Assembly (NCBI GenBank): GCA_030591525.1
Contig: JAUVAV010000025.1
Location: forward strand, 1 to 49,744
Length of the DNA stretch: 49,744 bases
Reading direction: 5' to 3'
Origin: a candidate division FCPU426 bacterium
GTDB lineage: Bacteria > Oederibacteriota > JAAXVQ01 > JAUVAV01
Both the position numbers and the translations under genes were made by a program. The notes below the pieces were generated by a model. It saw only the letters and a program-made list of their open reading frames with translations, did no database searches and had not been told where the DNA came from. This document shows, one piece after another, positions 31,149 through 39,483 of the stretch (positions are counted from its first letter, which is position 1; the number at the start of each line of letters is the position of its first letter).

Positions 31149-32273
31149 TCAAGAAGCATCCTCGGTAGGTTGTAAATTGGCAGGAATGGAAATTTCCACA
31201 CAGGTTCCCCGACCGGGCTGGGATTCAAGCCGAACCGAACCCATATGGGCTTCAACCACGGCCTTTACCAGGGGTAAGCCAATACCTATGCCGCCGCCTT
31301 TGAACCCGCCGGCATTACTGGAATGATGCTGGATATCCGCTACTTCGTAAAAGGTCTCGAAAACCTTGCCTTGCTCTTCTACAGGTATGCCGATACCATT
31401 ATCCCTTACCCACATTACAACATGATTATTATGACGCCGGACGCCGATCACGATTTCTCCGCCGTCCCGGGTATTCCGAAGGGAGTTTTGCATTAGTTCC
31501 ATTAAAATCTGACGCAGACGGAGAGAGTCCGCATTAATAGGTTCGATTTCCTCACCTGCTTCCAGCCGCATATTCACCATTCGATCAGTAGTTAAGGCTT
31601 TCATTTCCGCCAATACATCGGACAATAATTTCAAGGGCTGTATCGGATTTAAGTGAAGTTTAATCTCTGCGGTTCCCGCATTGTTTATAATCTGGACATT
31701 ATTAATTAAATTTATTAATTGCTTGGTGGATTTTGTTATTACTTCCAGCAGTTGGTTTTGATCTTCACTCAAGGAGGCGCCCTGCCGGTTTAATATCGTA
31801 AGATAGCCGTAAATCAATGTCAGCGGGGTCCGCATTTCATGGGAAACCAGGTTCAGGAATTTATCCTTCATCTGGTTTAAAACTTTAAGCAGCTGATTTT
31901 CACGGGAAAGTTCTTTTTTTTCAATAATTTTTTCCACCATAGAACATAATTCTTCGGCGGAAAACGGCTTTATGATAAAATCCACCGCGCCGGCCCGCAT
32001 GGTCTCGATAGCCGCGTCCAGGGTGGCATATCCGGTCATAACCACCACGTCGACCTGGGGCCTGACCTGTTTCAGAGTATTAATGACTTGAATCCCGTCG
32101 CCCCCCGGCATCTGCATATCAGTAATCACCAGGGCATATTCTTTCTGCGCAACCTGGTTCCAAGCATCATCCAAACCTCCCGCCTGATCGACCAGGTACC
32201 CCTTATCGGACAGGATTTCCGCCGTTACTTCGCGGACAACTTGGTCGTCATCAATCACTAATAAAGAACTCAT
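31149..32273 (-). CDS. Receiver-histidine kinase hybrid (REC-HisKA-HATPase)
   Basis: A protein of 374 residues. The N-terminal receiver domain (1-120) has the acidic DDD at 8-10, phospho-acceptor Asp52 (VITDMQMPG), Thr80 and Lys102. A short linker leads to the dimerisation/phosphotransfer helix with His145 (NLVSHEMRTPLTLIYG) and a HATPase_c domain with N-box (MELMQNSLRN), G1 box VRDNGIGIP and G2 box GGGIGIGLPLVK. It has no membrane helix or sensor domain, so it is a cytosolic two-component protein that can be phosphorylated by another kinase and then signal on. The cognate regulator is not adjacent. It is immediately downstream of a MITE copy. Confidence 0.93.
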   Translation of the reverse strand: MSSLLVIDDDQVVREVTAEILSDKGYLVDQAGGLDDAWNQVAQKEYALVITDMQMPGGDGIQVINTLKQVRPQVDVVVMTGYATLDAAIETMRAGAVDFIIKPFSAEELCSMVEKIIEKKELSRENQLLKVLNQMKDKFLNLVSHEMRTPLTLIYGYLTILNRQGASLSEDQNQLLEVITKSTKQLINLINNVQIINNAGTAEIKLHLNPIQPLKLLSDVLAEMKALTTDRMVNMRLEAGEEIEPINADSLRLRQILMELMQNSLRNTRDGGEIVIGVRRHNNHVVMWVRDNGIGIPVEEQGKVFETFYEVADIQHHSSNAGGFKGGGIGIGLPLVKAVVEAHMGSVRLESQPGRGTCVEISIPANLQPTEDAS

Positions 32274-32295
32274 TGATTACCCCTTTATAATTTCT

Positions 32296-32437
32296 GATTC
32301 TGCTGCAAAACCTTTTTTGCTGTCTTTGCGAGGAGCGGCAGCGACAAAGCAATCTCAATTTTATAAGGATAAAATCAGATTGCCGGGCTCCCTCCGGTCG
32401 CTCGCAATGACTGCTTAGGGGGTTTTGCAGCAGAATC
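32296..32437. mobile_element. 142-bp MITE with GATTCTGCTGCAAAACC ends, copy 2
   Basis: It begins GATTCTGCTGCAAAACC and ends GGTTTTGCAGCAGAATC, a perfect 17-bp terminal inverted repeat. It is near-identical to 16004-16144 with few changes in the interior. It lies just upstream of the hybrid kinase start and may affect its expression. Confidence 0.82.
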
Positions 32438-32714
32438 ACTAATTCTATTGTCGGCCGTTGCCGGACCAATATTTAACCCAAATTTCCAAAATCCGCTACT
32501 CACCCAGTTACGCCACCGCGTACTTTCCCCTGCCAATTTCGCAATAAAAACTTGCTCATCTTTCCCCTCTCTTTTACAATAGGGATATAACCTCCGTGGC
32601 AACCTTTCAGTCACGGTACTAAAACCGGATTGTGATAAAGTAAGCGTTGAGAATAGAAAACCGAAAATTGACCGCATTTGAATATTATTATCATGTTTAA
32701 GGTTCAAATGCTTC
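32438..32714. other. Non-coding stretch upstream of the diguanylate cyclase gene
   Basis: No convincing gene. Near 32610-32617 AACCTTTCAGTCACGGTACT is a weak copy of the perfect inverted repeat at 32715-32755. Near 32648-32680 a degenerate AGACCGC-family repeat (AGAATAGAAAACCGAAAATT, GACCGCATTTG) is seen. Confidence 0.5.
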
Positions 32715-32755
32715 GTAACCTGTCAGTCATGTTAGTACCATGACTGACAGGTTAC
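32715..32755 (+). promoter_or_regulatory. Perfect 17-bp inverted repeat in front of the diguanylate cyclase start
   Basis: GTAACCTGTCAGTCATG, a seven-base loop (TTAGTAC), then CATGACTGACAGGTTAC. It ends five bases before the ribosome-binding site GGGAGG (32761-32766) of the GTG start at 32775. It could be an operator, or an RNA hairpin that limits access to the site. No T-run follows, so it is not an intrinsic terminator. Confidence 0.6.
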
Positions 32756-32774
32756 CCTCCGGGAGGTTCCAGGC

Positions 32775-34055
32775 GTGGGTTTAAATATCCGTCAAAAAAT
32801 TTTGCTGGCTTTTATTTTTGTGCTTTTAGTCTCATCCGGCGCGGTTTTTATGATTTACAATAACAGCGCCCGCATCACCCAGCTCGCGAGTCTTATTATT
32901 AACGAGGATTTAAAGAACATCCTTAACGCCGAAAAGATGCTGCAGTATCTTCTGCACACTGACTGGGCGCTTTCCAAGTATCAACTAACCAGAATCCCTA
33001 CTTGGCGAAATACTATCTACAAATCCCAGCGCCAGTTCAAAAAGTTTTTACGGTATTCCAGGGAGAAAGCCGTCCGGGAAAGGGAAAAAACCGCTCTGGC
33101 TAAAATCAAAAAACTTTACCGCCGCTACGCCAATCAGCTCGAGAATCAGATTAAACGCTTCGAGCAGGGCTTGATCGACGCTAATCTGCAGCAATACCTG
33201 CGTACTCAGGAGAGCGTGGTCGAAGATATAATAAAAGAACTGGAGCAATTGATCGCCTTTAATACCGGGCGTCTGGAAGAACGTCTGGCACAGGCTAAGA
33301 CTCTGAAAAGCCTGAACCAGCGTTTAAGCGTGGGAGTCGTGCTCCTGGTCACCCTGACTTCCGCCCTGCTGGTCTTTGTCCTGAATCAAACTATCTTATC
33401 GCCTATCAAACGGCTTATGGAAGGCGTGCGTAAATTCGCCAACGGCGATTTCGCCACCCAGGTTCCGGTTACTTCCCAGGATGAGATTGGAGAACTTTCG
33501 GCCAATTTCAATGTAATGGCTAAAAATATTAAGCATGACCGCCAGAAGCTCACCGCTCTCACAATCATGGACGAAAAAACCGGTCTGTTTAATTTCCGGC
33601 ACTTCAAGCTGGCCATCATCGAAGAAATGAAACGTGCCGAGCGTTACAACCGGCATCTGGGCCTGGTGATGATCGATATTGATCATTTTAAGCATTACAA
33701 TGATACTAACGGGCATCCGATGGGGGATTTACTGCTCAAGGAACTCTCTAATATTTTAAAAGAAACGGTTCGCGAAACCGACCTGCTGGCGCGCTTCGGC
33801 GGTGAAGAATTTATCATTTTACTGCCCGAGACCAGCCGTGATCAGGCGGTGAAATTATCCGAAAACCTGCGTTCGCGGGTCAAAAACCATGTTTTTCCCA
33901 TGGAAGAAAAACAGCCGGGCAAAGATCTTACTGTCAGTGTCGGGGTAGCTGCTTATCCCTCCAGAAAGATCGATTCTCCGGATACCCTTCTGGAAAAAGC
34001 GGATCAGGCGCTCTACCGGGCTAAAAAACGCGGACGCAACCGTGTCTGCATTTAA
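32775..34055 (+). CDS. Membrane HAMP-GGDEF diguanylate cyclase
   Basis: A protein of 426 residues starting at GTG 32775. Membrane helix near 8-28, an extracytoplasmic helical sensor (about 30-180, not a known fold I can name), second membrane helix near 187-208, HAMP domain (about 210-260, LSPIKRLMEGVRKFANGD) and a C-terminal GGDEF domain. The active site is FGGEEF (about 344-349), with the inhibitory I-site RETD exactly five residues before it, so product inhibition is expected. DIDHFKHYNDTNGHPMGD is also typical. It makes cyclic di-GMP from GTP. Its last 14 bases overlap the patatin gene, so both are co-translated. Confidence 0.93.
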   Translation: MGLNIRQKILLAFIFVLLVSSGAVFMIYNNSARITQLASLIINEDLKNILNAEKMLQYLLHTDWALSKYQLTRIPTWRNTIYKSQRQFKKFLRYSREKAVREREKTALAKIKKLYRRYANQLENQIKRFEQGLIDANLQQYLRTQESVVEDIIKELEQLIAFNTGRLEERLAQAKTLKSLNQRLSVGVVLLVTLTSALLVFVLNQTILSPIKRLMEGVRKFANGDFATQVPVTSQDEIGELSANFNVMAKNIKHDRQKLTALTIMDEKTGLFNFRHFKLAIIEEMKRAERYNRHLGLVMIDIDHFKHYNDTNGHPMGDLLLKELSNILKETVRETDLLARFGGEEFIILLPETSRDQAVKLSENLRSRVKNHVFPMEEKQPGKDLTVSVGVAAYPSRKIDSPDTLLEKADQALYRAKKRGRNRVCI

Positions 34056-34992
34056 TTCTAAATCCCAGCCGCCTGAGCTCAAAATCGGGCTGGCGCTCGG
34101 CGGAGGCGGCGCTCGCGGCCTGGCTCACGTAGGGGTACTTAAAGTTCTGGAGCAAGCCGGTATCCGGCCCCAACTGGTGGTAGGAACCTCCATGGGTTCG
34201 ATTATCGGCGTGCTTTATTGTTTTTTGCAAGATGCGCTGTTGGTTGAGAACCAAATACTCTCGCATTTGAAAAGCCCTAAGCTGGCGCAATTAGGCCTGG
34301 ATAATTTCTCCCGTAAAAAATCAAAAAACCTTATTGATCGTAATCTCCGTCCAGCTTTGGAACGTCTTACCCGGGTCTACATGCTGACCTCGGCTATTAC
34401 CAAGGACCATTTAATCGCCGACGAAAAAATCAAGGTCTTGCTTTCCCTGCTGGTACCGGAAATCGAGATCGAAAATCTTTCCCTGCCTTTTGCCGCCGTG
34501 GCGGCCGACCTGCTAAGCGGTTCGCCCTATATTTTCAATCAGGGCCCGGCAGCTGTGGCGACCCGGGCTTCCGCCGCTATTCCTGGAATTTTCCCCCCCG
34601 TACCCTTCCAGGGCATGCAACTGGTTGATGGCTGTGTAGTTTCCCTGATTCCGGTTCTGGAGACCAGGCAGCTCGGCGCGGATTTCACTATTGCCGTTGA
34701 TGTTTCTCAACCGCTGGCCGCAACCAAACCATTTCGGACCGGCGTGGATATCTGGCTGCGAGCGGATTTCATCACTAATATGCGTTTGCGCGACGTACAT
34801 TTAAATTCCGCGGATAAGGTTATACATGTAAAAAACCTCGATTTCTCCTGGAACGCTTTCCATTCCGCCCGCGAGATTATCGCCGCCGGCGCCCGGGCTG
34901 CGCAGGACGCTCTGCCGGAGATCCTTTCAGCCTTAAAAACCCCGCCGCCGCTTCCCTGGTGGAAACGATGGCTGCGCCGGGCAAAGAAATAA
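34042..34992 (+). CDS. Patatin-like phospholipase (RssA-type)
   Basis: A protein of 316 residues starting at GTG 34042 inside the end of the cyclase gene. The patatin anion hole is GGGGARGLAHVGVLKVLEQAG, the nucleophile-elbow GTSMGSIIG carries the catalytic serine, and the catalytic aspartate lies in LVDGCVV (usual form DGG). No signal peptide is visible. RssA/YlbK-type patatins are lipid acyl hydrolases of largely unknown role. The 14-base overlap with a diguanylate cyclase gene suggests linked function in the membrane; a c-di-GMP-controlled lipase is a speculation. Confidence 0.9.
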   Translation: MSAFNSKSQPPELKIGLALGGGGARGLAHVGVLKVLEQAGIRPQLVVGTSMGSIIGVLYCFLQDALLVENQILSHLKSPKLAQLGLDNFSRKKSKNLIDRNLRPALERLTRVYMLTSAITKDHLIADEKIKVLLSLLVPEIEIENLSLPFAAVAADLLSGSPYIFNQGPAAVATRASAAIPGIFPPVPFQGMQLVDGCVVSLIPVLETRQLGADFTIAVDVSQPLAATKPFRTGVDIWLRADFITNMRLRDVHLNSADKVIHVKNLDFSWNAFHSAREIIAAGARAAQDALPEILSALKTPPPLPWWKRWLRRAKK

Positions 34993-35016
34993 TATTATAT
35001 TATTCGACAATGACTG

Positions 35017-35025
35017 TGGTATAAT
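35017..35025 (+). promoter_or_regulatory. Extended -10 promoter of the small exported protein gene
   Basis: TGGTATAAT is a perfect extended -10 (TGN-TATAAT) 36 bases before the ATG at 35062. No good -35 is seen at the usual distance, as expected for extended -10 promoters. Confidence 0.55.
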
Positions 35026-35061
35026 TCTCACTACGGTATATTTAATAAAAGGAGTGTATTT

Positions 35062-35640
35062 ATGAATAAAATCATTATGCTGGCGGTTTTAATTATGGCA
35101 GTGGTTTTACTCCAGCGTCCGGCCCAAGCCGGAGCCTTCGGAACCGCCGCTACCCTGCGGTCCGAACATTTCTCCCTGGGCCTGGAACCGAGCCTGGCTT
35201 TTTCGCCCACGGAATTTCTTTTTTACTTTCACGGAGGATTAGGGCTTACCCCCAGCATTGACCTGGATGCCAAACTCGGACTGGGTTCATATATTTATTT
35301 CGGCGCGGATGTGGAATTCAAGCTGGTTCCCGACTCCCGGTACGGTCCCGGGCTCTCTTGCAGCCTCGGCGCTCACGGAACCTCCAATTTTGGACTGGAT
35401 GCCACGCTTAACCTTTCCAACCGCTTCCGAACCTTCAGTTTCTACGCAGCGCTGGATGCCGATATCGAGATTCTGGAAGATGAAGGCACTAATGAAACTT
35501 CTATCCTGGTTCCATTTTATTTTGACCTCGGCGTGGCGATTCCGCTTTCACGGCAATCGGAATTTCTCTTTGAAGGCAATATTGCGCTTTCCGAGCCGGC
35601 CAATAGCGGCTTGTCCGGTGGAATAATATTCTATTTCTAG
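35062..35640 (+). CDS. Small exported beta-barrel-like protein of unknown function
   Basis: A protein of 192 residues. Signal peptide MNKIIMLAVLIMAVVLLQRP with a likely cleavage after AQA (about residue 23). The mature part alternates short hydrophobic strands with glycine and aromatic residues (LFYFHGGLGLTPSIDLDAKL, GLGSYIYFGADVEFKL) and ends in FYF, as in outer-membrane beta-barrels whose last residue is Phe. The ribosome-binding site is AAAAGGAG, seven bases from the ATG. The family is not recognised. It meets the hydG gene end to end: the two are convergent and their stop codons abut. Confidence 0.72.
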   Translation: MNKIIMLAVLIMAVVLLQRPAQAGAFGTAATLRSEHFSLGLEPSLAFSPTEFLFYFHGGLGLTPSIDLDAKLGLGSYIYFGADVEFKLVPDSRYGPGLSCSLGAHGTSNFGLDATLNLSNRFRTFSFYAALDADIEILEDEGTNETSILVPFYFDLGVAIPLSRQSEFLFEGNIALSEPANSGLSGGIIFYF

Positions 35641-37083
35641 TTAGAAATACAGATCCCGCTCCCCGTTCTCCAGGCGTTCCAGGCGCCGGGCAGTTTCAGC
35701 GCGTATATTCTTGTCCATATCCATTAGCTGGCCGGCTAATTGCTTTTCGCCGGCTTCCCGGGTAGCCACAGAGGCATAATCCATCAAGTACTCTTTAAAA
35801 GTCAACAGGGCGTTGGGCAGGCAATAACTTTTAATGGTACCCGGCTTGAGAAGATCCATAATAACCGCTCCGGTCCGTCCCTTACGGTAACAAGCCGTAC
35901 AAAAAGAAGGAATATTGCCGGATTCCACTACATTGCGCACCACTTCATCCAGCGGGCGCATATCCTCAATCTCAAATTGCCCCGCCTGCCTTTGATCTTC
36001 CCGGTTATACCCTCCCACCTCGGTATGGCTGCCGGCGGAAATCTGTGAAACTCCGGCATTAAAAAGTTCCCGGCGCATGGCGGGTGTCTCCCGGGTGGTC
36101 AGGATAAGACCGGCGTAGGGCAGGGCTAAACGAATTACGCCTACCACCAGTTTAAATTGCTCATCGCTAAGCAAATATTTGTTAGCTTCCAGGGTATTAT
36201 CATCACACAGCGGTGTGCCGTGAGCAACCCGCAATCTTGGCACGGAAACCGCGTGCGGGCCTACTCCATAGCGCTTGTCCAGATACTGTCCGTGCATGAC
36301 TAAGGCGGCAATGTCAAAGCGGTAATCGAAAAGACCTAATAGAACTCCGGTAGAGACATCGTCCACTCCGGCATGCAAGGCCCGGTCCATGACAGTCAAC
36401 CGCCAAAAATAATCAGATTTGGGCCCGTCCGGATGCATGCGCTGGTACGTCCTGCGATGATAGGTTTCCTGAAAACACTGGTAAGTCCCGATGCCGACGG
36501 CTTTTAGTTCACGAAATTGATTGAGGGTAGGCGGGGCGATATTAACATTAACACGCCTTATCTCACCTTGGTTTTTGCGGGTGGCATAAATGGTTTTCAA
36601 GGCTTCCAGGTTGCTCTGAAAGTCCGGCGTATCCCCGGCCACCAGCAGCAATCGCTTATGCCCCTGATCTTCCAGTATTTCCACCTGCCGGGCGATTTCC
36701 CCGGATGAGAGGGTTCGGCGCTCCAGGCTGCGATGGTCGCGGCGATAGGCGCAATAGAGGCAATTATTTACGCATCGATTACCAATATAAAGGGGAGCAA
36801 AAAAAACCAGCCTTTTTCCGTAAATTTCTTCTTTAATGCAGCGCGCCGCATCCAGAACTTCGCTTAATCTCTCAGGCTGTTGGTCCTGACAAAGCAACAC
36901 CGCGGTTTCTTCCAGCGATAAACCTTTCTTTTCAAGCGCCTTGCTTATAATCCGGCTTACTTCTTCCGTTCCAGCCCGGCGCCCGGCCTCCAACGCTTGC
37001 CAAATAAACGCTTCATCTATAATTTTTTCATTACTCCATTTTTTTTTGTTTTGAGGGTTTATAAGTTCCGGGTGGGAGTACAT
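35641..37083 (-). CDS. hydG: [FeFe]-hydrogenase maturase HydG
   Basis: A radical-SAM protein of about 480 residues. HydG cleaves tyrosine to make the CO and CN ligands of the H-cluster. The SAM-cluster motif is CVNNCLYC (C-x3-C-x2-C), followed by AYRR. The C-terminal CTACYRKGRTG with a third cysteine in SYCLPNAL gives C-x2-C-x22-C, the auxiliary-cluster motif that distinguishes HydG from the thiamine enzyme ThiH. VNVNIAPPTL, CFQETYHRRTY and QISAGSHTEVGGY also match. The start is uncertain: ATG 37083 follows the upstream gene's stop by four bases, whereas a TTG at 37119 would overlap it. No hydE, hydF or hydrogenase gene is in the window. Confidence 0.88.
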   Translation of the reverse strand: MYSHPELINPQNKKKWSNEKIIDEAFIWQALEAGRRAGTEEVSRIISKALEKKGLSLEETAVLLCQDQQPERLSEVLDAARCIKEEIYGKRLVFFAPLYIGNRCVNNCLYCAYRRDHRSLERRTLSSGEIARQVEILEDQGHKRLLLVAGDTPDFQSNLEALKTIYATRKNQGEIRRVNVNIAPPTLNQFRELKAVGIGTYQCFQETYHRRTYQRMHPDGPKSDYFWRLTVMDRALHAGVDDVSTGVLLGLFDYRFDIAALVMHGQYLDKRYGVGPHAVSVPRLRVAHGTPLCDDNTLEANKYLLSDEQFKLVVGVIRLALPYAGLILTTRETPAMRRELFNAGVSQISAGSHTEVGGYNREDQRQAGQFEIEDMRPLDEVVRNVVESGNIPSFCTACYRKGRTGAVIMDLLKPGTIKSYCLPNALLTFKEYLMDYASVATREAGEKQLAGQLMDMDKNIRAETARRLERLENGERDLYF

Positions 37084-37087
37084 AAGG

Positions 37088-37597
37088 TTAGCCAGAACAA
37101 GGTTCTGGTCCTGGAACAATGCCTTCGGTCTTCCAGGGTAAATCCAGCAGCTGATTCCGCTCCGTGTCGTTGATTAATAACCGTCCGGTGATTACGCCGG
37201 CAAACGGTTGAAATCCCGCCCATATCGGCTCTGAAATATAAATCGATCCGGTCTCGAGTTTCAGATTATCAACCTGCCAGGGACCCAGGCTGAAACCTTC
37301 CACTTTGGCCTCCCCACTTGTGCCTAATATCTCCAAGCGCATTAAGTAGCCCGTTTCAGACATTCCGTCATGTTTTCTTTGTCCACGCCAAGCCGTAGTG
37401 AGCCGGATTTCAGCGCTTACTACCGGGCACCCCTTTTTTCCGGAATATTGAACAACCTGTTCGACCGCAAGACTGTTCCTCTTTTTTTTAACTACCCGAG
37501 ACTCCGGTTTTATCTCCGGCGCTTTTTGTCCAGACTTCGGCTCTTTACCGTCTGATTTCAAACTTTCTATAATCTCGTCGGATGTAATATTTTTCAA
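37088..37597 (-). CDS. Unknown protein upstream of hydG
   Basis: A protein of 169 residues starting at TTG 37597 (GAGG eight bases upstream). No recognised domain. The N-terminal third is charged and probably disordered (KSDGKEPKSGQKAPEIKPES), the rest is beta-rich with VSAEIRLTTAWRG, MRLEILGTSGEAKVEGFSLG and GVITGRLLINDTERNQLL. No signal peptide or cysteine cluster. It lies four bases before hydG on the same strand, so it is probably co-transcribed, but its sequence does not resemble a known hydrogenase maturation factor. Confidence 0.6.
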   Translation of the reverse strand: MKNITSDEIIESLKSDGKEPKSGQKAPEIKPESRVVKKKRNSLAVEQVVQYSGKKGCPVVSAEIRLTTAWRGQRKHDGMSETGYLMRLEILGTSGEAKVEGFSLGPWQVDNLKLETGSIYISEPIWAGFQPFAGVITGRLLINDTERNQLLDLPWKTEGIVPGPEPCSG

Positions 37598-37663
37598 GAG
37601 TTCAACCTCGTTTTAATAGAATCAGAAGTTGTGAAATAATCGATTTTTTTAATTCAACAAGTC

Positions 37664-37762
37664 TATTCCTCTCCCTTGAGGGGAGAGGCTAGGAGAGGGT
37701 GGTAATATAAGCGTTTTATTTTCACCCTCCCCTTCATCCCCTCCCCTCAAGGGAGGGGAATA
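37664..37762. repeat. GC-rich CCCTCCCC palindromic repeat, copy 2
   Basis: TATTCCTCTCCCTTGAGGGG near the left end and CCCTCAAGGGAGGGGAATA at the right end pair with each other and internally; GAGAGGGTGG and CACCCTCCCC form the middle. Related to 19339-19445. It lies between the gene upstream of hydG and the TPR gene. Confidence 0.65.
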
Positions 37763-37855
37763 TTAATATAAATCAATTTTTTCACAGCTTCTCTCAGTTA
37801 GTTTCAAAACATCTTACCATACGCTTCGGACTTTTTCCATGAATTTATCCTGCGG

Positions 37856-38605
37856 TTAATTCAAGGTTAAGCCCCGGGCCCAGTCGGCAAACCGCCCTTT
37901 TTGGGTCGTGGCCGCCGCCTGACGGCAAGCCTCCAACTGTTCATTAAAATCAGGAATCTCCGCCAGTAAAACCTCCGAATGGTTCGCCAGTAATTCGTCC
38001 AGCAGCGCCAGGGGGCGCTGGTCCGAAGCATCAATATGCATGGCTTGAATCAGGATTTGGGCGGCCTCTACATATTTACCCAATCCCGCCAGACTAACCC
38101 CCAGGTTTTTAAAAGCATTGGGCCTGGTGGCATCATAACAAATGGCCGCCTTGCAATACTGCATACCGGACTCATACTCTGTCTGCATATTCAGACAATA
38201 ACCCAGATTGTTATTCAGATAGTAATTAAGCAAAGTATCTACGGGCTTATATTTCAGCCCTTCACGGTAAAAAGACCCGGCATTCTCCGGCTGGCCGATT
38301 TGTTCCGCCAATTGCCCGCACATCAACAGGCATTCCGCGAACTCTTCTTTATTTGTAGCACGCCGCATCCATAGTTTCAAGTAGGAATAGGCTTTTTCCT
38401 GCTGAGCAACCCGGCTGTAAAAAATCGCCAGAGGTTTTAGCGTATCGGCCCGGGGCCCTCGCGATTTTAACCTGGCCAACAACTCCTGCTCACTTTTCTG
38501 AGCTTCCGCGCTTCCTATCAGGGGCGTATCCGGAACTTTTATATAGAATGAATCAAGGTTGAACGCCTGACAATCGCGCTCTGGTTTATCCGGCTGATCA
38601 CTCAC
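37856..38605 (-). CDS. Cytosolic TPR protein
   Basis: A protein of 249 residues starting at GTG 38605 (AGGAGGG six bases upstream). From about residue 60 to 220 it is built of tetratricopeptide repeats (for example GQPENAGSFYREGLKYKP, NNLGYCLNMQTEYESGMQYC, KNLGVSLAGLGKYVEAAQIL). No signal peptide or membrane helix. TPRs mediate protein contacts; the partner is unknown. It follows the zinc-ribbon/DUF2007 gene by 51 bases on the same strand and may be co-transcribed with it. Confidence 0.8.
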   Translation of the reverse strand: MSDQPDKPERDCQAFNLDSFYIKVPDTPLIGSAEAQKSEQELLARLKSRGPRADTLKPLAIFYSRVAQQEKAYSYLKLWMRRATNKEEFAECLLMCGQLAEQIGQPENAGSFYREGLKYKPVDTLLNYYLNNNLGYCLNMQTEYESGMQYCKAAICYDATRPNAFKNLGVSLAGLGKYVEAAQILIQAMHIDASDQRPLALLDELLANHSEVLLAEIPDFNEQLEACRQAAATTQKGRFADWARGLTLN

Positions 38606-38656
38606 AGGTTCCCTCCTGGATCCCTGATAAAAGCCTTCAGGGAAGACAACATTTAT

Positions 38657-39004
38657 TTAATCCCCCGGAAAATCCTGCTTAAACTCCGCAAGCAGTTCCC
38701 GGGCCCGTGACTCCTGTTCCTTAGCCACTATAACTTTTCCCCAATAGCCCTGCATGCCGGTCAGGACGCTTCCATAAAAAGAGGCCTGCATGTCCTGAAG
38801 AACGGCCTCTATGCCGGCATCCAGGAGAAAGGAGCGCAAGGCCAGTCCGGTAATCTCATCCGGTACTTTATACAAAACTACGGTATCAAAGAGTTCGCCT
38901 TGATTGGGGTCCGGGCCCAGGGATGCCACCAGCTTTTCCCCGCAATCCGGACATTCCTTTACTTCCGGATTATACTCATATCGGCATTTAGGACAAAAAG
39001 GCAT
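38657..39004 (-). CDS. Zinc-ribbon DUF2007 protein
   Basis: The start is ATG 39004 (MPFCPKCRYE), with AAGGA seven bases upstream; a longer frame to 39031 lacks a site. The protein has 115 residues. The N-terminal zinc ribbon is CPKCRYEYNPEVKECPDCG. The rest is a DUF2007-type putative signal-transducing domain: VVLYKVPDEITGLALRSFLL, DAGIEAVLQD, and GKVIVAKEQESRARELLAEF. The biochemical role of this domain is not established. It precedes a TPR gene on the same strand. Confidence 0.8.
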   Translation of the reverse strand: MPFCPKCRYEYNPEVKECPDCGEKLVASLGPDPNQGELFDTVVLYKVPDEITGLALRSFLLDAGIEAVLQDMQASFYGSVLTGMQGYWGKVIVAKEQESRARELLAEFKQDFPGD

Positions 39005-39156
39005 ATCTAATTCCTTATCAAAGTTGTGCAAATTAAACGCGAGCCAGGAATAAATTACATCCTCAAGCCCTGTGCTGTCAAGTTATAACCTGTGAGCGCT
39101 GCAAATGTTAGTTACGGGTTAATTATGAGGTCCAGAACATTTTTTTATTTCTTTTG

Positions 39157-39303
39157 GATTCCGGCTAAAATCATGTTGGAATAACAGTTGGGACTTTTGC
39201 CGAAGTAACGCCTTAGTTGCCATTCCGGCATGGTTTTAGCCCTGGACTAAACCCTCCCCTGGACAAAAGCATCCAGGACAGGCAGGACAGGCCGGAATCC
39301 AGA
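39157..39303. repeat. CATTCCGGCATG-family repeat in a long intergenic region
   Basis: The 479-base gap 39005-39483 holds GATTCCGGCTAAAATCATG (39157 onward), an inverted CATTCCGGCATGGTTTTAGC (39221-39240) and CAGGCCGGAATCC near 39290-39300, a family also seen at 6119-6234. Besides this, the gap shows a promoter (39362-39391) and a leader hairpin (39431-39460) for the next gene. Confidence 0.6.
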
Positions 39304-39361
39304 GAAGATATAAAGTGTTAATGCGCTTGACTGATATATTACACAATCCGTATTTTTATCG

Positions 39362-39391
39362 TTGACGTACTATTTCAGCTTTTGCTACACT
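39362..39391 (+). promoter_or_regulatory. Candidate promoter of the exported-protein gene at 39484
   Basis: TTGACG (39362-39367), an 18-base spacer and TACACT (39386-39391). The leader would be about 85 bases and contains the hairpin at 39431-39460. Confidence 0.5.
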
Positions 39392-39430
39392 GACCTTCAA
39401 AAGCAATGTCTTACCAATTTGATGCAAGTG

Positions 39431-39460
39431 GATCAAGGGAAGGTTGAAAAAACCTTGATC
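39431..39460 (+). promoter_or_regulatory. Leader hairpin before the exported-protein gene
   Basis: GATCAAGG...CCTTGATC, an eight-pair stem, followed by ATTTTATTC; an alternative inner stem AAGGTT / AACCTT shares bases with it. The ribosome-binding site GGAGG (39471-39475) begins ten bases later. It could be a weak terminator or attenuator; I do not match it to a known riboswitch. Confidence 0.4.
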
Positions 39461-39483
39461 ATTTTATTCAGGAGGACTTCCCG

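Noticed and set aside
31046-31255. 69-codon minus-strand open frame beyond the hybrid kinase
   Set aside because: Overlaps the kinase C-terminus in another frame, with no ribosome-binding site.
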